The notes under the pieces: generated by a model | Told to the model about the DNA's origin: nothing | Database searches by the model: none | What the model saw: only the letters and a program-made list of their open reading frames with translations | Shown here: one piece after another, positions 6,753 through 13,957 of the stretch | How the letters are laid out: each line of letters begins with the position of its first letter | Position numbering within the stretch: the stretch's first letter is position 1 | Origin: an uncultured Frankiales bacterium | Lineage (GTDB): Bacteria; Actinomycetota; Actinomycetes; Mycobacteriales; SCTD01 | Length of the DNA: 15,929 nucleotides | Direction of reading: 5' to 3' | NCBI GenBank assembly: GCA_946479905.1 | Contig: CAMLIA010000093.1 | Span: 1-15,929 of the forward strand | Position numbers and translations under genes: made by a program

Positions 6753-7892
6753 ATGGGACGCTTCGGGGACGGCATCGGCGTCTCCACCGACCTCGTCGAG
6801 GCGGCGGAGTCGGCAGCGGCGGCTGCGCTGGCGCCGCTGCACGGCCGTACCCCCGACCTGGCCCTGGTCTTCGTCTCCGGACCTGACCCGGCGGCCGCGG
6901 GCGAGCGGGCGCTGGCCCTCACCGGTGCCGGTGCCACCCTCGGCTGCAGCGCGGGCGGCGTGATCGGCGGCGGCAGGGGGGTCGAGGGGGTGTCGGCGGT
7001 GAGCGTGTGGGTGGCGGTGCTCCCGGGGGCGACGCTGCGCACCTTCCACCTCGAGGTGATGCCGGCCGACGGGAAGGCGGCCGTGATCGGCATGCCGGAG
7101 GTGGGCGAGTCGGCGGACGAGGTGGCGGTGCTGCTGGCCGACCCGTTCAGCTTCCCCGTCGAGGGGTTCGTGGCGCAGGCCGGTGGCGCGCTGCCGGGGC
7201 TGCCGTTCGTCGGGGGCGTGGCGCACGGGTCGGCGGGCCCCGGGTCCACCCGGCTGTGGGTCGACGGCAGGACGGTCGACCGCGGGGCGGTCGGGGTGCT
7301 GGTCGAGGGAGCGTCGGCGCGACCGCTGGTCTCGCAGGGCTGCCGGCCGATCGGGCCGGCCATGACAGTCACGGGCGGGGCGGGCAACGTGGTGCGCGGC
7401 CTGGCGGGGACCCCTGCGCTCGAGAAGGTGCGGCAGGTGCTCGCCGCCCTGCCGCCGCCCGAGCAGGCGATGGCCTCAGCCGGCCTGCAGCTCGGGATCG
7501 CCGCCGACGAGTACGCCGAGGACCACGACTTCCTGTCCCGGGCGATCCTCGGCACCGAGGGTGAGGCCCTGGTGGTCGGCGACCTCGTCGAGCCCGGTCA
7601 GACGGTCCGGCTGCAGGTCCGGGACGCCGACGCCGCCGACGCGGACCTGCGCGCCGCGCTGGCCCGCTGCCCCGGCCAGCCGGGCAGCGGGGCTCTGCTG
7701 TTCTCCTGCAACGGCAGGGGCGCGGGCCTGTTCGGCCCCACCCTCGGTGGCGCCGACCACGACGTGACCGTCGTCGCGGAGGCGCTGGCCGCCGATGCCG
7801 TCGCCGGGTTCTTCGCAGGCGGCGAGATCGGACCCGTCGCCGGGCGTTCGCGGCTGCACGGGTTCACGGCCTCGATGGTGATCTTCCCGTGA
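6753..7892 (+). CDS. FIST-domain protein (FIST N + FIST C), predicted small-ligand sensor
   Basis: A 379-residue protein whose whole length fits the FIST N plus FIST C arrangement. The N-terminal half has LGCSAGGVI (family: hGCSTaGei-like), a run of hydrophobic beta strands, and a PFSFP-type segment, with GLPFVGGVAHG near the middle. The C-terminal half has LSRAILG, LLFSCNGRG and FFAGGEIGPV, all typical of FIST_C. FIST domains are predicted to bind small ligands such as amino acids and usually occur with signalling modules; here the domain stands alone. The ATG at 6753 has no close ribosome site (GGAGGA at 6723-6728 is too far), so the mRNA may be leaderless. Its stop overlaps the start of the ROK kinase (GTGA), pointing to a coupled FIST-ROK-ilvA operon. 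Confidence 0.85.
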   Translation: MGRFGDGIGVSTDLVEAAESAAAAALAPLHGRTPDLALVFVSGPDPAAAGERALALTGAGATLGCSAGGVIGGGRGVEGVSAVSVWVAVLPGATLRTFHLEVMPADGKAAVIGMPEVGESADEVAVLLADPFSFPVEGFVAQAGGALPGLPFVGGVAHGSAGPGSTRLWVDGRTVDRGAVGVLVEGASARPLVSQGCRPIGPAMTVTGGAGNVVRGLAGTPALEKVRQVLAALPPPEQAMASAGLQLGIAADEYAEDHDFLSRAILGTEGEALVVGDLVEPGQTVRLQVRDADAADADLRAALARCPGQPGSGALLFSCNGRGAGLFGPTLGGADHDVTVVAEALAADAVAGFFAGGEIGPVAGRSRLHGFTASMVIFP

Positions 7893-8770
7893 CCAGGGTG
7901 CTGTGCCTCGACGTCGGCGGGACGAAGACCGCCGCGGCGGTGTACGACGGGCGGCTGGCCGAGCCGGTCCACCGCCGCCCCACGGGCGAGGACCCCTGGG
8001 CGACGATCACCGACCTGCTCGACCCGCTGGCCGCCGACGCGGACGCCCTGGGCGTGGCCTGCGGTGGCCCGATGGAGTGGCCGGCCGGCGTCGTCGCGCC
8101 GCTGAACATCCCCGCCTGGCGCGGTGGGTTCCCGCTGCGGGACCGGCTCGCCGAGCGGTACGCGGTGCCGGTCCGGCTGCACAACGACGCCGTCTGCGTG
8201 GCTGCGGCCGAGCACTGGCAGGGCGGCTGGGGCGTCGACGACCTGCTCGGCATGGTCGTGTCCACCGGCGTCGGGGGCGGGTTGGTGCTGGGCGGCCGGC
8301 TCGTCGACGGCGGCACCGGCAACGCCGGCCACCTCGGGCACCTGGTCGTGGACCCGGACGGGCCGGACTGCCCGTGCGGTGGCCGCGGCTGCCTCGAGGG
8401 CATCGCCCGCGGCCCGGCGCTCGTCGAGTGGGCGCGTGCCCGCGGCTCGCAGGCGACCGACGGGGTGGAGCTCGGGCGACTCGCCGCGCACGGCGACTCC
8501 CTCGCCCTGCAGGCCTTCGCCCGCGCCGGGCGCGCCCTCGGGGTCGGCATCGCCTCCGCCATCGCGCTGCTGGACGTCCGCGTCGTGGCGGTCGGCGGCG
8601 GGATCTCCCAGGTCCCGTCGGTGTGGCCGACCCTGCGTCGTACCCTCGCCGAGCACGCCAAGCTGCCCTTCGCCCGCGAGGTCAGGGTGGAGCCGGCCCG
8701 CCTCGGTCAGGAGGCCGGCCTGCTGGGTGCCGCCGCCCTCTTCGAAGACCGCTACTGGAGTGCTCCATGA
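7889..8770 (+). CDS. ROK-family sugar kinase
   Basis: A 293-residue protein, normal ROK length, starting at GTG 7889 (4-bp overlap with the FIST stop). The N-terminal phosphate loop is DVGGTKTAA (8-16). The probable catalytic Asp is D100 in LHNDAVC. The ROK zinc motif is intact: H151, C161, C163 and C168 in GH ... CPCGGRGCLE. The second nucleotide-binding region is VVAVGGGIS near the end. ROK kinases phosphorylate glucose, fructose, allose, GlcNAc or ManNAc. Here the usual GE(I/L)GH sugar-binding motif reads GHLGH (147-151), so the conserved Glu is His148, a form I recall from NanK-like kinases. The substrate is therefore left open; glucokinase is not assured. No DNA-binding domain precedes it, so it is a kinase, not a ROK repressor. 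Confidence 0.88.
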   Translation: MTRVLCLDVGGTKTAAAVYDGRLAEPVHRRPTGEDPWATITDLLDPLAADADALGVACGGPMEWPAGVVAPLNIPAWRGGFPLRDRLAERYAVPVRLHNDAVCVAAAEHWQGGWGVDDLLGMVVSTGVGGGLVLGGRLVDGGTGNAGHLGHLVVDPDGPDCPCGGRGCLEGIARGPALVEWARARGSQATDGVELGRLAAHGDSLALQAFARAGRALGVGIASAIALLDVRVVAVGGGISQVPSVWPTLRRTLAEHAKLPFAREVRVEPARLGQEAGLLGAAALFEDRYWSAP

Positions 8771-9990
8771 CGTCGCCCGGCATCCCGCTCGTGGGGCTCG
8801 CGGACATCCAGGCGGCGCGCGTGCTGCTCGACGGCGTCGCGCGCACGACCCCGCTGGAGGGCAGCCGTGCGGTCGCGGACCGGGTCGGCGGCCCGGTGTA
8901 CTTGAAGTGCGAGAACCTCCAGCGGACCGGGTCGTTCAAGATCCGCGGGGCCTACGTGCGGATCGCGCGGCTCAGCGACGAGGAGCGCTCGCGCGGGGTG
9001 GTGGCGGCCAGTGCCGGCAACCACGCGCAGGGCGTCGCCCTCGCCGCGGCGCTGCTCGGCTGCCAAGCCACCGTCTTCATGCCCGACGGCGCGCCGCTGC
9101 CGAAGGTGCAGGCCACCAAGGCCTACGGCGCGCAGGTGCGGCTGCAGGGCGCGACCGTCGACGAGGCCCTGCAGGCGGCCGGGGCCTTCGCGGCCGAGAC
9201 GGGCGCGATCCTCATCCACCCCTTCGACCACGCCGACGTCATCGCCGGGCAGGGCACCGTCGGGCTCGAGCTGCTCGAGCAGTGCCCCGAGCTGCGCACG
9301 GTGGTCGTCTGCACCGGTGGCGGCGGCCTGGTCTCCGGCATCGCCGCAGCGGTGAAGGCGATCCGGCCCGACGTGGAGGTCGTCGCGGCCCAGGCGGCCG
9401 GGGCGGCAGCCTTCCCCGCGTCGCTGGCGGCGGGCCATCCGGTGGCGCTGGCGTCTATGGCCACGATGGCTGACGGCATCGCCGTCGGCTGTCCCGGCGA
9501 GGTGACCTTCCGGCACGTCCACGACCTGGTGGACCGCGTCGTCACGGTCGACGACGACGCGTTGTCGCGCGCGCTGCTGGTCTGCCTCGAGCGGGCCAAG
9601 CTCGTGGTGGAGCCGGCCGGCGCGGCCGCCCTGGCCGCGGTCATGGAGGACCCGACGTCGTTCGTCCCGCCCGTGGCCGTGGTGCTCAGCGGCGGCAACA
9701 TCGACCCGTTGCTGCTGTCGAAGGTGATCCGCCACGGCCTCATCGCCGCCGGCCGGTTCCTGTCGATGAGCGTCCGCATCCCCGACCGCCCGGGCGAGCT
9801 GGCCCGGCTGCTCGGCGTGCTGGCCGGGGCCGGCGCCAACGTCCTGGACGTGGAGCACCAGCGCACCGGCAAGGAGCTCCACCTCGACGAGGTCCGCGTG
9901 GAGCTGCAGGTCGAGACCCGCGGCTCCGACCACGCCGACGCGGTCGTCGGGGACCTCGGGGAGGCGGGCTACCGCGTCGAGCCCGCGTGA
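8767..9990 (+). CDS. ilvA: Threonine ammonia-lyase (threonine dehydratase) with C-terminal ACT domain
   Basis: A 407-residue PLP enzyme converting L-threonine to 2-oxobutanoate and ammonia, the first committed step to isoleucine. The PLP lysine is K58 in GSFKIRGA, SAGNHAQG binds the substrate carboxylate, and GGGGLVSG is the PLP phosphate loop. SGGNID sits near the end of the catalytic domain. Residues about 331-407 form one ACT-like domain (SVRIPDRPGELARLL), which may bind an allosteric effector. The length matches the short ~400-residue form, not the ~510-residue E. coli IlvA with a two-part regulatory domain, so a catabolic (TdcB-like) role is possible. GGAG at 8757-8760 lies 6 bases before the ATG, which also overlaps the ROK stop by 4 bp. 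It converges on greA with a 3-bp gap. Confidence 0.93.
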   Translation: MTSPGIPLVGLADIQAARVLLDGVARTTPLEGSRAVADRVGGPVYLKCENLQRTGSFKIRGAYVRIARLSDEERSRGVVAASAGNHAQGVALAAALLGCQATVFMPDGAPLPKVQATKAYGAQVRLQGATVDEALQAAGAFAAETGAILIHPFDHADVIAGQGTVGLELLEQCPELRTVVVCTGGGGLVSGIAAAVKAIRPDVEVVAAQAAGAAAFPASLAAGHPVALASMATMADGIAVGCPGEVTFRHVHDLVDRVVTVDDDALSRALLVCLERAKLVVEPAGAAALAAVMEDPTSFVPPVAVVLSGGNIDPLLLSKVIRHGLIAAGRFLSMSVRIPDRPGELARLLGVLAGAGANVLDVEHQRTGKELHLDEVRVELQVETRGSDHADAVVGDLGEAGYRVEPA

Positions 9991-9993
9991 CCG

Positions 9994-10491
9994 TCAGCCC
10001 TGGTAGGGCTCGATGCTCTTGATCGTGACGGTGATCGCGCGCGGCCCGAAGGTGACCTCGTCGCCGGCCTTGTGGCCGCGGATCGCCTGACCGATCGGCG
10101 ACTCCGGCGAGTAGACGTCGAGGCTGCCGATCTTGCCGCCCTCGTCGGTGGCGTTCTCCCGCGAGGCGAACAGGAAGGTCTCGCAGTCGTCATCCCCGTA
10201 GTCGACGGTGACGAGGCAGCCCTCAGCGACGACGTCGCCGGTGGGCGTCTCGCCGACGCGCACGTCGCGGAGCAGCGCGGTCAGCTGGCGGATCCGGGCC
10301 TCGAGCTTGCCCTGCTCGTCCTTGGCGGCGTGGTAGCCGCCGTTCTCCTTGAGGTCGCCCTCCTCGCGGGCGGCCTCGATGCGGCTGACGATGTGGGCGC
10401 GCTGGGGACCGGTCATGTCCTCGAGGTCCGCCTGCAGCCGGGCGTGCGCCTCCGCGGTCAGCCAGGTGGCGGCGGTGGTCTCGGTCGTCAC
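9994..10491 (-). CDS. greA: Transcription elongation factor GreA
   Basis: A 165-residue Gre factor that enters the RNA polymerase secondary channel and stimulates cleavage of backtracked RNA. The N-terminal coiled coil carries the acidic tip GDLKEN (45-50) with the key D46 and E49, followed by YHAAKDEQGKLEARIRQL, a hallmark stretch. The C-terminal FKBP-like domain has VYSPESPIGQAIRGHKAGDEV. The start is the GTG at 10491, supported by AGGAG 7 bases upstream (10503-10499). It lies next to the DUF4307 gene and mca in the order seen in other actinobacteria. Confidence 0.95.
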   Translation of the reverse strand: MTTETTAATWLTAEAHARLQADLEDMTGPQRAHIVSRIEAAREEGDLKENGGYHAAKDEQGKLEARIRQLTALLRDVRVGETPTGDVVAEGCLVTVDYGDDDCETFLFASRENATDEGGKIGSLDVYSPESPIGQAIRGHKAGDEVTFGPRAITVTIKSIEPYQG

Positions 10492-10498
10492 GCTCGTT

Positions 10499-10527
10499 CT
10501 CCTCGGGTTCGGGGTCTGTCCATGCTA
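10499..10527 (-). promoter_or_regulatory. Candidate greA promoter -10 and ribosome-binding site
   Basis: On the minus strand TAGCAT (10527-10522) fits TANNNT and overlaps the TAG stop of the DUF4307 gene. AGGAG follows at 10503-10499, 7 bases before the greA GTG. greA could thus have its own short-leader transcript as well as readthrough from upstream. I see no convincing -35 hexamer. Confidence 0.4.
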
Positions 10528-10926
10528 GGGCGCCGGACGGCAGCTGAGGACCTCGCCGACCACGGCCCGCCGCGTCGTCGGGACCACGGCGGACCTCGTC
10601 TCGGTGCCGCTGCCCGGCCCCACGATGGCGACCAGGCTGCCGACGTCGCTGCCGTCGCGGTCCCGCGCCTGCAGCAGGCACTGGACTGTCCTGCCCGCGT
10701 CCCTGGCCACCTGAAACCGGATCGTCACCGCGTGGTCGGAGTCGACCCGGTACGTGACGGTGCTGAACGGCGTCCTGCGCTCCGCGTAGTGCTGGTAGGC
10801 GAGGAACGAGAACACCACGAGCAGCAGCACCAGCACCAGGGCACCGCCCACGACCACCGCTCGCGGGAGCGGGCGGCGCTCGTCGTACCTGCCAGGGGGC
10901 CGGCGCAGGCCGGCGGTCGTCGTCAT
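10525..10926 (-). CDS. DUF4307-type single-pass membrane protein
   Basis: A 133-residue protein with a short basic N-terminus containing RPPGRYDERR, one strong transmembrane helix (about residues 25-46) and an extracytoplasmic domain of about 85 residues. That domain includes FSTVTYRVDSDHAVTIRFQVAR and two Cys (in VQCLLQA and VLSCRPAP) that could pair. N-terminus, length and location between greA and mca match the DUF4307 family of actinobacteria (compare Rv1081c). Function is not known. It starts 16 bp from the divergent mca start, without a recognisable ribosome site, and ends 33 bp before greA on the same strand. Confidence 0.82.
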   Translation of the reverse strand: MTTTAGLRRPPGRYDERRPLPRAVVVGGALVLVLLLVVFSFLAYQHYAERRTPFSTVTYRVDSDHAVTIRFQVARDAGRTVQCLLQARDRDGSDVGSLVAIVGPGSGTETRSAVVPTTRRAVVGEVLSCRPAP

Positions 10927-10940
10927 CAGCGACAATGATG
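10924..10940. promoter_or_regulatory. Short dyad in the 16-bp gap between the divergent DUF4307 and mca starts
   Basis: CATCA (10924-10928) and TGATG (10936-10940) form an inverted repeat with a 7-bp spacer; the left arm includes the DUF4307 start codon. GACAAT (10931-10936) ends 6 bases before the mca GTG, where a -10 element of a leaderless mRNA would sit. The -10 match is modest and no -35 is evident, so this is a weak call. Confidence 0.25.
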
Positions 10941-10942
10941 CC

Positions 10943-11806
10943 GTGGAGGAGCAGCTGAGACTGATCTGCGTGCACGCGCACCCCGACGACGAGTCGAGCA
11001 AGGGTGCCGCGACGATGGCGCGGTACGTCCGGGAGGGCGTCGACGTGCTCGTCGTGACCCTCACCGACGGCTCCCGCGGGTCGGTCCTCAACCCGGCGCT
11101 CGACAACGAGGAGACCCTCGCCAACATCGCCGAGATCCGGGCGAAGGAGATGGTCACGGCACGCGACATCCTCGGCGTTCGCCAGGTCTTCATGGGCTGG
11201 GTCGACAGCGGTCTGCCGGAGGGCGACCCGCTGCCGCCGCTGCCCGAGGGCTGCTTCGCGCTGGGCGACCTGGAGGAGCAGACCCGCGCCCTCGTGGAGC
11301 TGCTGCGCAAGGAGCGGCCGCACGTCGTCACGACGTACGACGAGAAGGGCGGCTACCCGCATCCCGACCACATCCGCTGCCACGAGGTGACGGTCGCGGC
11401 GTTCGAGGCCGCCGGCGACCCCGACCGCTTCCCGGAGGCGGGCGAGCCGTGGCAGCCGCTGAAGCTCTACTACAACCACACCTTCCACAAGGACCGCCTC
11501 GTGGCGCTGCACGAGGCGATGCTCGAGGCGGGGCTGGAGTCGCCGTACGGCGAGTGGCTCGCGAACTGGGAGGACAAGCCCGAGGACGTCGAGCGGCTCA
11601 CCACCCGGGTGCCGTGCGCGGAGTACTTCGGCACCCGCGACGCCGCGCTCATCGCGCACGCCACCCAGGTGGACCCGAACGGCCGCTGGTTCCACGTCCC
11701 GCTCGAGCTGCAGCAGCGGGTCTGGCCGACCGAGGACTTCCAGCTCGCCCGGTCGCACGTCGAGACGACGCTGCCCGAGGACGACCTGTTCGCGGGCATC
11801 CGATGA
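10943..11806 (+). CDS. mca: Mycothiol S-conjugate amidase
   Basis: A 287-residue zinc amidase of the LmbE/PIG-L fold. It cleaves mycothiol S-conjugates to a mercapturic acid, which is exported, and GlcN-Ins, which is recycled to mycothiol, and so removes electrophiles, drugs and formaldehyde-type toxins. The metal site is AHPDDE (12-17, with H13 and D16) plus the later HPDH in GGYPHPDHIRCHE. The Lys right after (SSKG, K20) is the Mca-type residue and argues against the deacetylase MshB. The start is GTG 10943, with no good Shine-Dalgarno sequence, so the mRNA is perhaps leaderless. The stop overlaps the next small gene (ATGA). Confidence 0.95.
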   Translation: MEEQLRLICVHAHPDDESSKGAATMARYVREGVDVLVVTLTDGSRGSVLNPALDNEETLANIAEIRAKEMVTARDILGVRQVFMGWVDSGLPEGDPLPPLPEGCFALGDLEEQTRALVELLRKERPHVVTTYDEKGGYPHPDHIRCHEVTVAAFEAAGDPDRFPEAGEPWQPLKLYYNHTFHKDRLVALHEAMLEAGLESPYGEWLANWEDKPEDVERLTTRVPCAEYFGTRDAALIAHATQVDPNGRWFHVPLELQQRVWPTEDFQLARSHVETTLPEDDLFAGIR

Positions 11807-11964
11807 CCGTCTCCGCAGGGTGGCTCGGGTTCCTCGTCGTCGTGCTGCTCGGTGTCGCGACCTACCTGCTCATCCGCAACATGAACGCCCGGCTCAAGCG
11901 CCTTCCCGACCGCTTCCCCTCGGACGCTGACGAAGACGCTTCAGGTCCGAGCGCTGACGCTTGA
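11803..11964 (+). CDS. 53-residue single-pass membrane protein downstream of mca
   Basis: The ATG overlaps the mca stop by 4 bp. Residues about 5-24 are a strong transmembrane helix (WLGFLVVVLLGVATYLLI). A basic stretch follows (RNMNARLKRLP), then an acidic tail (SDADEDASG). The charge pattern suggests the tail is in the cytoplasm. A small membrane protein at this place is a recurring feature after mca in actinobacteria (compare Rv1083). Function unknown. Its last 71 bp overlap the 3' end of the convergent arfB gene. Confidence 0.75.
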   Translation: MTVSAGWLGFLVVVLLGVATYLLIRNMNARLKRLPDRFPSDADEDASGPSADA

Positions 11965-12310
11965 CGTCCAGCCGGCGCTGCTTGCTCGCCTTGGACGGCC
12001 GGGTCGGCCGGCGGGGCTGAGGCGGCGGGGCGATCGCCGCCCTGATGAGCTCCGCCATCCGCTCGGCGGCCACCGCGCGGTTCTGCAGCTGGCTGCGCTG
12101 CTCGCTCGACGAGGTGGTCAGCACGGTGCTGCCGCGCTCGACCGCACGCGCGAGCAGGTGCTCCGGCAGGACCCGCGCCAGGTCGACGGTGAGCTCCGCG
12201 CGGCTGTCGGTCGTGTTGACGCTCTGACCGCCGGGCCCGGACGAGCGGCTGAACCGCCACGCGAGCTCGGCGTCAGGGACGACGAGTCCCGGGAGCACCT
12301 GCAGCGGCAT
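11894..12310 (-). CDS. arfB: Peptidyl-tRNA hydrolase ArfB (YaeJ/ICT1 family ribosome rescue factor)
   Basis: A 138-residue protein with the catalytic loop SSGPGGQSVN (23-32; GGQ 27-29). It is followed by a compact domain and a basic Arg/Lys-rich tail (KASKQRR ... KRQRSDLKRLRQRPRG). Length and tail distinguish ArfB from full release factors, which need codon-recognition domains. ArfB inserts its tail in the empty mRNA channel of stalled ribosomes and releases the nascent chain. It lies 12 bp after the osmoprotectant ATPase gene on the same strand and is probably cotranscribed with it. No strong ribosome site precedes the ATG. Its 3' end runs 71 bp antisense into the small membrane gene. Confidence 0.9.
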   Translation of the reverse strand: MPLQVLPGLVVPDAELAWRFSRSSGPGGQSVNTTDSRAELTVDLARVLPEHLLARAVERGSTVLTTSSSEQRSQLQNRAVAAERMAELIRAAIAPPPQPRRPTRPSKASKQRRLDVKRQRSDLKRLRQRPRGSGREGA

Positions 12311-12322
12311 GCCGACAGCGTG

Positions 12323-13273
12323 TCAGGCGCTGCGCTGGGCCTGGCGCACCAGGCCGTCCGCGGTGAGCACGCCGAGGGAGCGGTCGCCGTCGCGCACCTC
12401 GACCCGGCCGCCGCTCGCGAGCAGGGCGACGAGCGCACGGCCGAGGTCCACGTCGTGGGGCACGGTCGCCGTCGCCGTACCCGGCTCGAGGCCCTCGGTG
12501 GACAGCCGGGTCACCGAGAGCGCCTTCACCATCCGGTCGGAGCCGACGAACCCGGCGACGAACTCGGTCGCCGGGGCGGTGAGCAGCTCGGCCGGTGGCG
12601 CGTACTGCTCGAGGTGCCCGCCCTGCCGCAGGATCGCGACGCGGGTCCCGAGCCGGACCGCCTCGTCGATGTCGTGGGTGACCAGCACGACCGTCGTGCC
12701 GACCTCGGCCTGCACCCGCAGGAACTCCGTCTGCAGCCGCTCGCGCGCGACCGGGTCGACGGCGCTGAACGGCTCGTCCATGAGCAGCACGAGCGGATCG
12801 GCGGCGAGCGCCCGCGCCACCCCGACCCGCTGCCGCTGGCCGCCTGACAGCTGCGCCGGATAGCGGTTGCCGTACACCGACGGGTCGAGCCCCACGAGCT
12901 CGAGCAGCTCGTCGGCCCGCGCCCGCGCCCGCTTGCGGTCCCAGCCGAGCAGCCGTGGCACCGTCGTGACGTTGTCGCGCACCCGGTGGTGCGGGAACAG
13001 CCCCACGTTCTGGATGACGTAGCCGATCCGGCGGCGCAGCTCGGTGGGGTCGCTGCCGGCGATGTCGGCACCGTCGACGTACACCGCCCCCGACGTCGGG
13101 TCGATGAGCCGGTTGACCATCTTCATCGTCGTGGTCTTGCCACAACCGCTCGGGCCGACCAGCACGCAGATCTCGCCGCGGCCCACGTCGAGGGACAGCT
13201 CGGCGACCGCCGTGGTGCCGTCGGCGTAGGTCTTGCTGACCCGGTCGAGGCGGATCATGGCATCGTCGGGCAC
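12323..13273 (-). CDS. opuCA: Osmoprotectant (betaine/choline-type) ABC transporter ATPase
   Basis: A 316-residue ProV/OpuCA-type ATPase. Walker A is GPSGCGKTT (40-48), followed by TTMKMVNRLIDPTSG. The signature is LSGGQRQRVGVARAL, Walker B is LLMDEPFSAVDP and the H-loop is VTHD. RIGYVIQNVGLFPHHRV and the -VDPVARERLQTEFLR- stretch are typical of this subfamily. The C-terminus (last ~60 residues) looks like a single CBS-type unit, where relatives sense ionic strength with a tandem pair. The GTG at 13273 is chosen because AGAGGA stands 7 bases upstream (fwd 13281-13287). An ATG at 13258 (start MIRLDRVSKTY) is the alternative and would remove 5 residues. Permeases and binding protein are divergent; arfB follows. 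Confidence 0.92.
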   Translation of the reverse strand: MPDDAMIRLDRVSKTYADGTTAVAELSLDVGRGEICVLVGPSGCGKTTTMKMVNRLIDPTSGAVYVDGADIAGSDPTELRRRIGYVIQNVGLFPHHRVRDNVTTVPRLLGWDRKRARARADELLELVGLDPSVYGNRYPAQLSGGQRQRVGVARALAADPLVLLMDEPFSAVDPVARERLQTEFLRVQAEVGTTVVLVTHDIDEAVRLGTRVAILRQGGHLEQYAPPAELLTAPATEFVAGFVGSDRMVKALSVTRLSTEGLEPGTATATVPHDVDLGRALVALLASGGRVEVRDGDRSLGVLTADGLVRQAQRSA

Positions 13274-13287
13274 GTGCTGGTCCTCTC
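13271..13287. promoter_or_regulatory. Back-to-back GTG starts in a CACGTG palindrome, with ribosome site for the ATPase
   Basis: CACGTG (13271-13276) supplies a GTG start on each strand: 13273 for the minus-strand ATPase and 13274 for the plus-strand permease. TCCTCTC at 13281-13287 is the minus-strand GAGAGGA ribosome site. No comparable site precedes the plus-strand GTG. If both starts are right, no non-coding base separates the genes. Each promoter or leader must then lie inside the opposite coding region, unless transcripts are leaderless. I see no convincing -10/-35 pair here. Confidence 0.4.
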
Positions 13288-13957
13288 GACGGTTGCCGCC
13301 CATCTTGACGCACCCAACCCGTGGATCAGCGTCGACTACGTCCGGGACAACGCCGACGCCCTCAGGGCCGCGACCAAGGAGCACGTCGAGCTGGTGCTCC
13401 TCAGCGTCGGCTTCGGCCTGCTGCTGTCGGTGCCGCTGGCTCTGCTGGTACGAGGACGGCGCCGGCTCGCGGGCCTGCTGCTCGGGGCGACGGGGGTGAT
13501 CTACACGATCCCGTCGCTGGCGCTGTTCGCCCTGCTCGCGCCGGCCACGGGCCTGACGCTGACGACCGCGGTGATCGGCCTGACGGCGTACACGCTGCTC
13601 ATCCTGGTGCGCAACGTCCTCACCGGCCTCGAGGGCGTCCCGGAGGAGGTGCGCGAGTCGGCCCGTGGCATGGGGATGGGCCGGACCCGGATGCTGCTGC
13701 AGGTCGAGCTGCCGCTGGCGCTGCCCACGATCCTGGCCGGCGTCCGGATCGCGACGGTGTCGAACGTCGCGCTCGCCACCGTCGGGGTGGTCGTCAGCCA
13801 CGGCGGCCTCGGCCGGATCATCTTCCTCGGGTTCCGCAGCAACTTCTACCGCGCCGAGATCCTCACCGGGACCGTGCTCTGCGTGCTGCTCGCCGCGGTC
13901 GCGGAGGTCCTCTTCCTGGGCCTGGAACGGCTCACGACGCCCTGGGCGCGCCGATGA
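13274..13957 (+). CDS. opuCB: Osmoprotectant ABC transporter permease, first subunit
   Basis: A 227-residue inner-membrane permease with about five to six hydrophobic helices. The EAA loop is EEVRESARGMGMGRTRMLLQ, followed by VELPLALPTILAGVRIA, the site that contacts the ATPase. The text TGVIYTIPSLALFALLAP is typical of OpuCB/ProW-type permeases of the quaternary-amine family. Family-like sequence starts at PNPWISVDYVRDNAD. The only in-frame candidate start before that is GTG 13274, giving about 15 extra residues. The start is therefore less certain than the gene. The stop overlaps the second permease (ATGA). Confidence 0.88.
   Translation: MLVLSTVAAHLDAPNPWISVDYVRDNADALRAATKEHVELVLLSVGFGLLLSVPLALLVRGRRRLAGLLLGATGVIYTIPSLALFALLAPATGLTLTTAVIGLTAYTLLILVRNVLTGLEGVPEEVRESARGMGMGRTRMLLQVELPLALPTILAGVRIATVSNVALATVGVVVSHGGLGRIIFLGFRSNFYRAEILTGTVLCVLLAAVAEVLFLGLERLTTPWARR

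Noticed and set aside
5324..6886. Long plus-strand open frame opposite the AAA+ gene and running into the FIST gene
   Set aside because: It is a shadow of the ATPase coding strand; the product is low-complexity and it collides with two well-supported genes.
10223..11758. Long minus-strand open frame opposite mca
   Set aside because: mca on the other strand has all catalytic residues; the antisense product has no recognisable motif and also crosses greA and DUF4307 out of frame.
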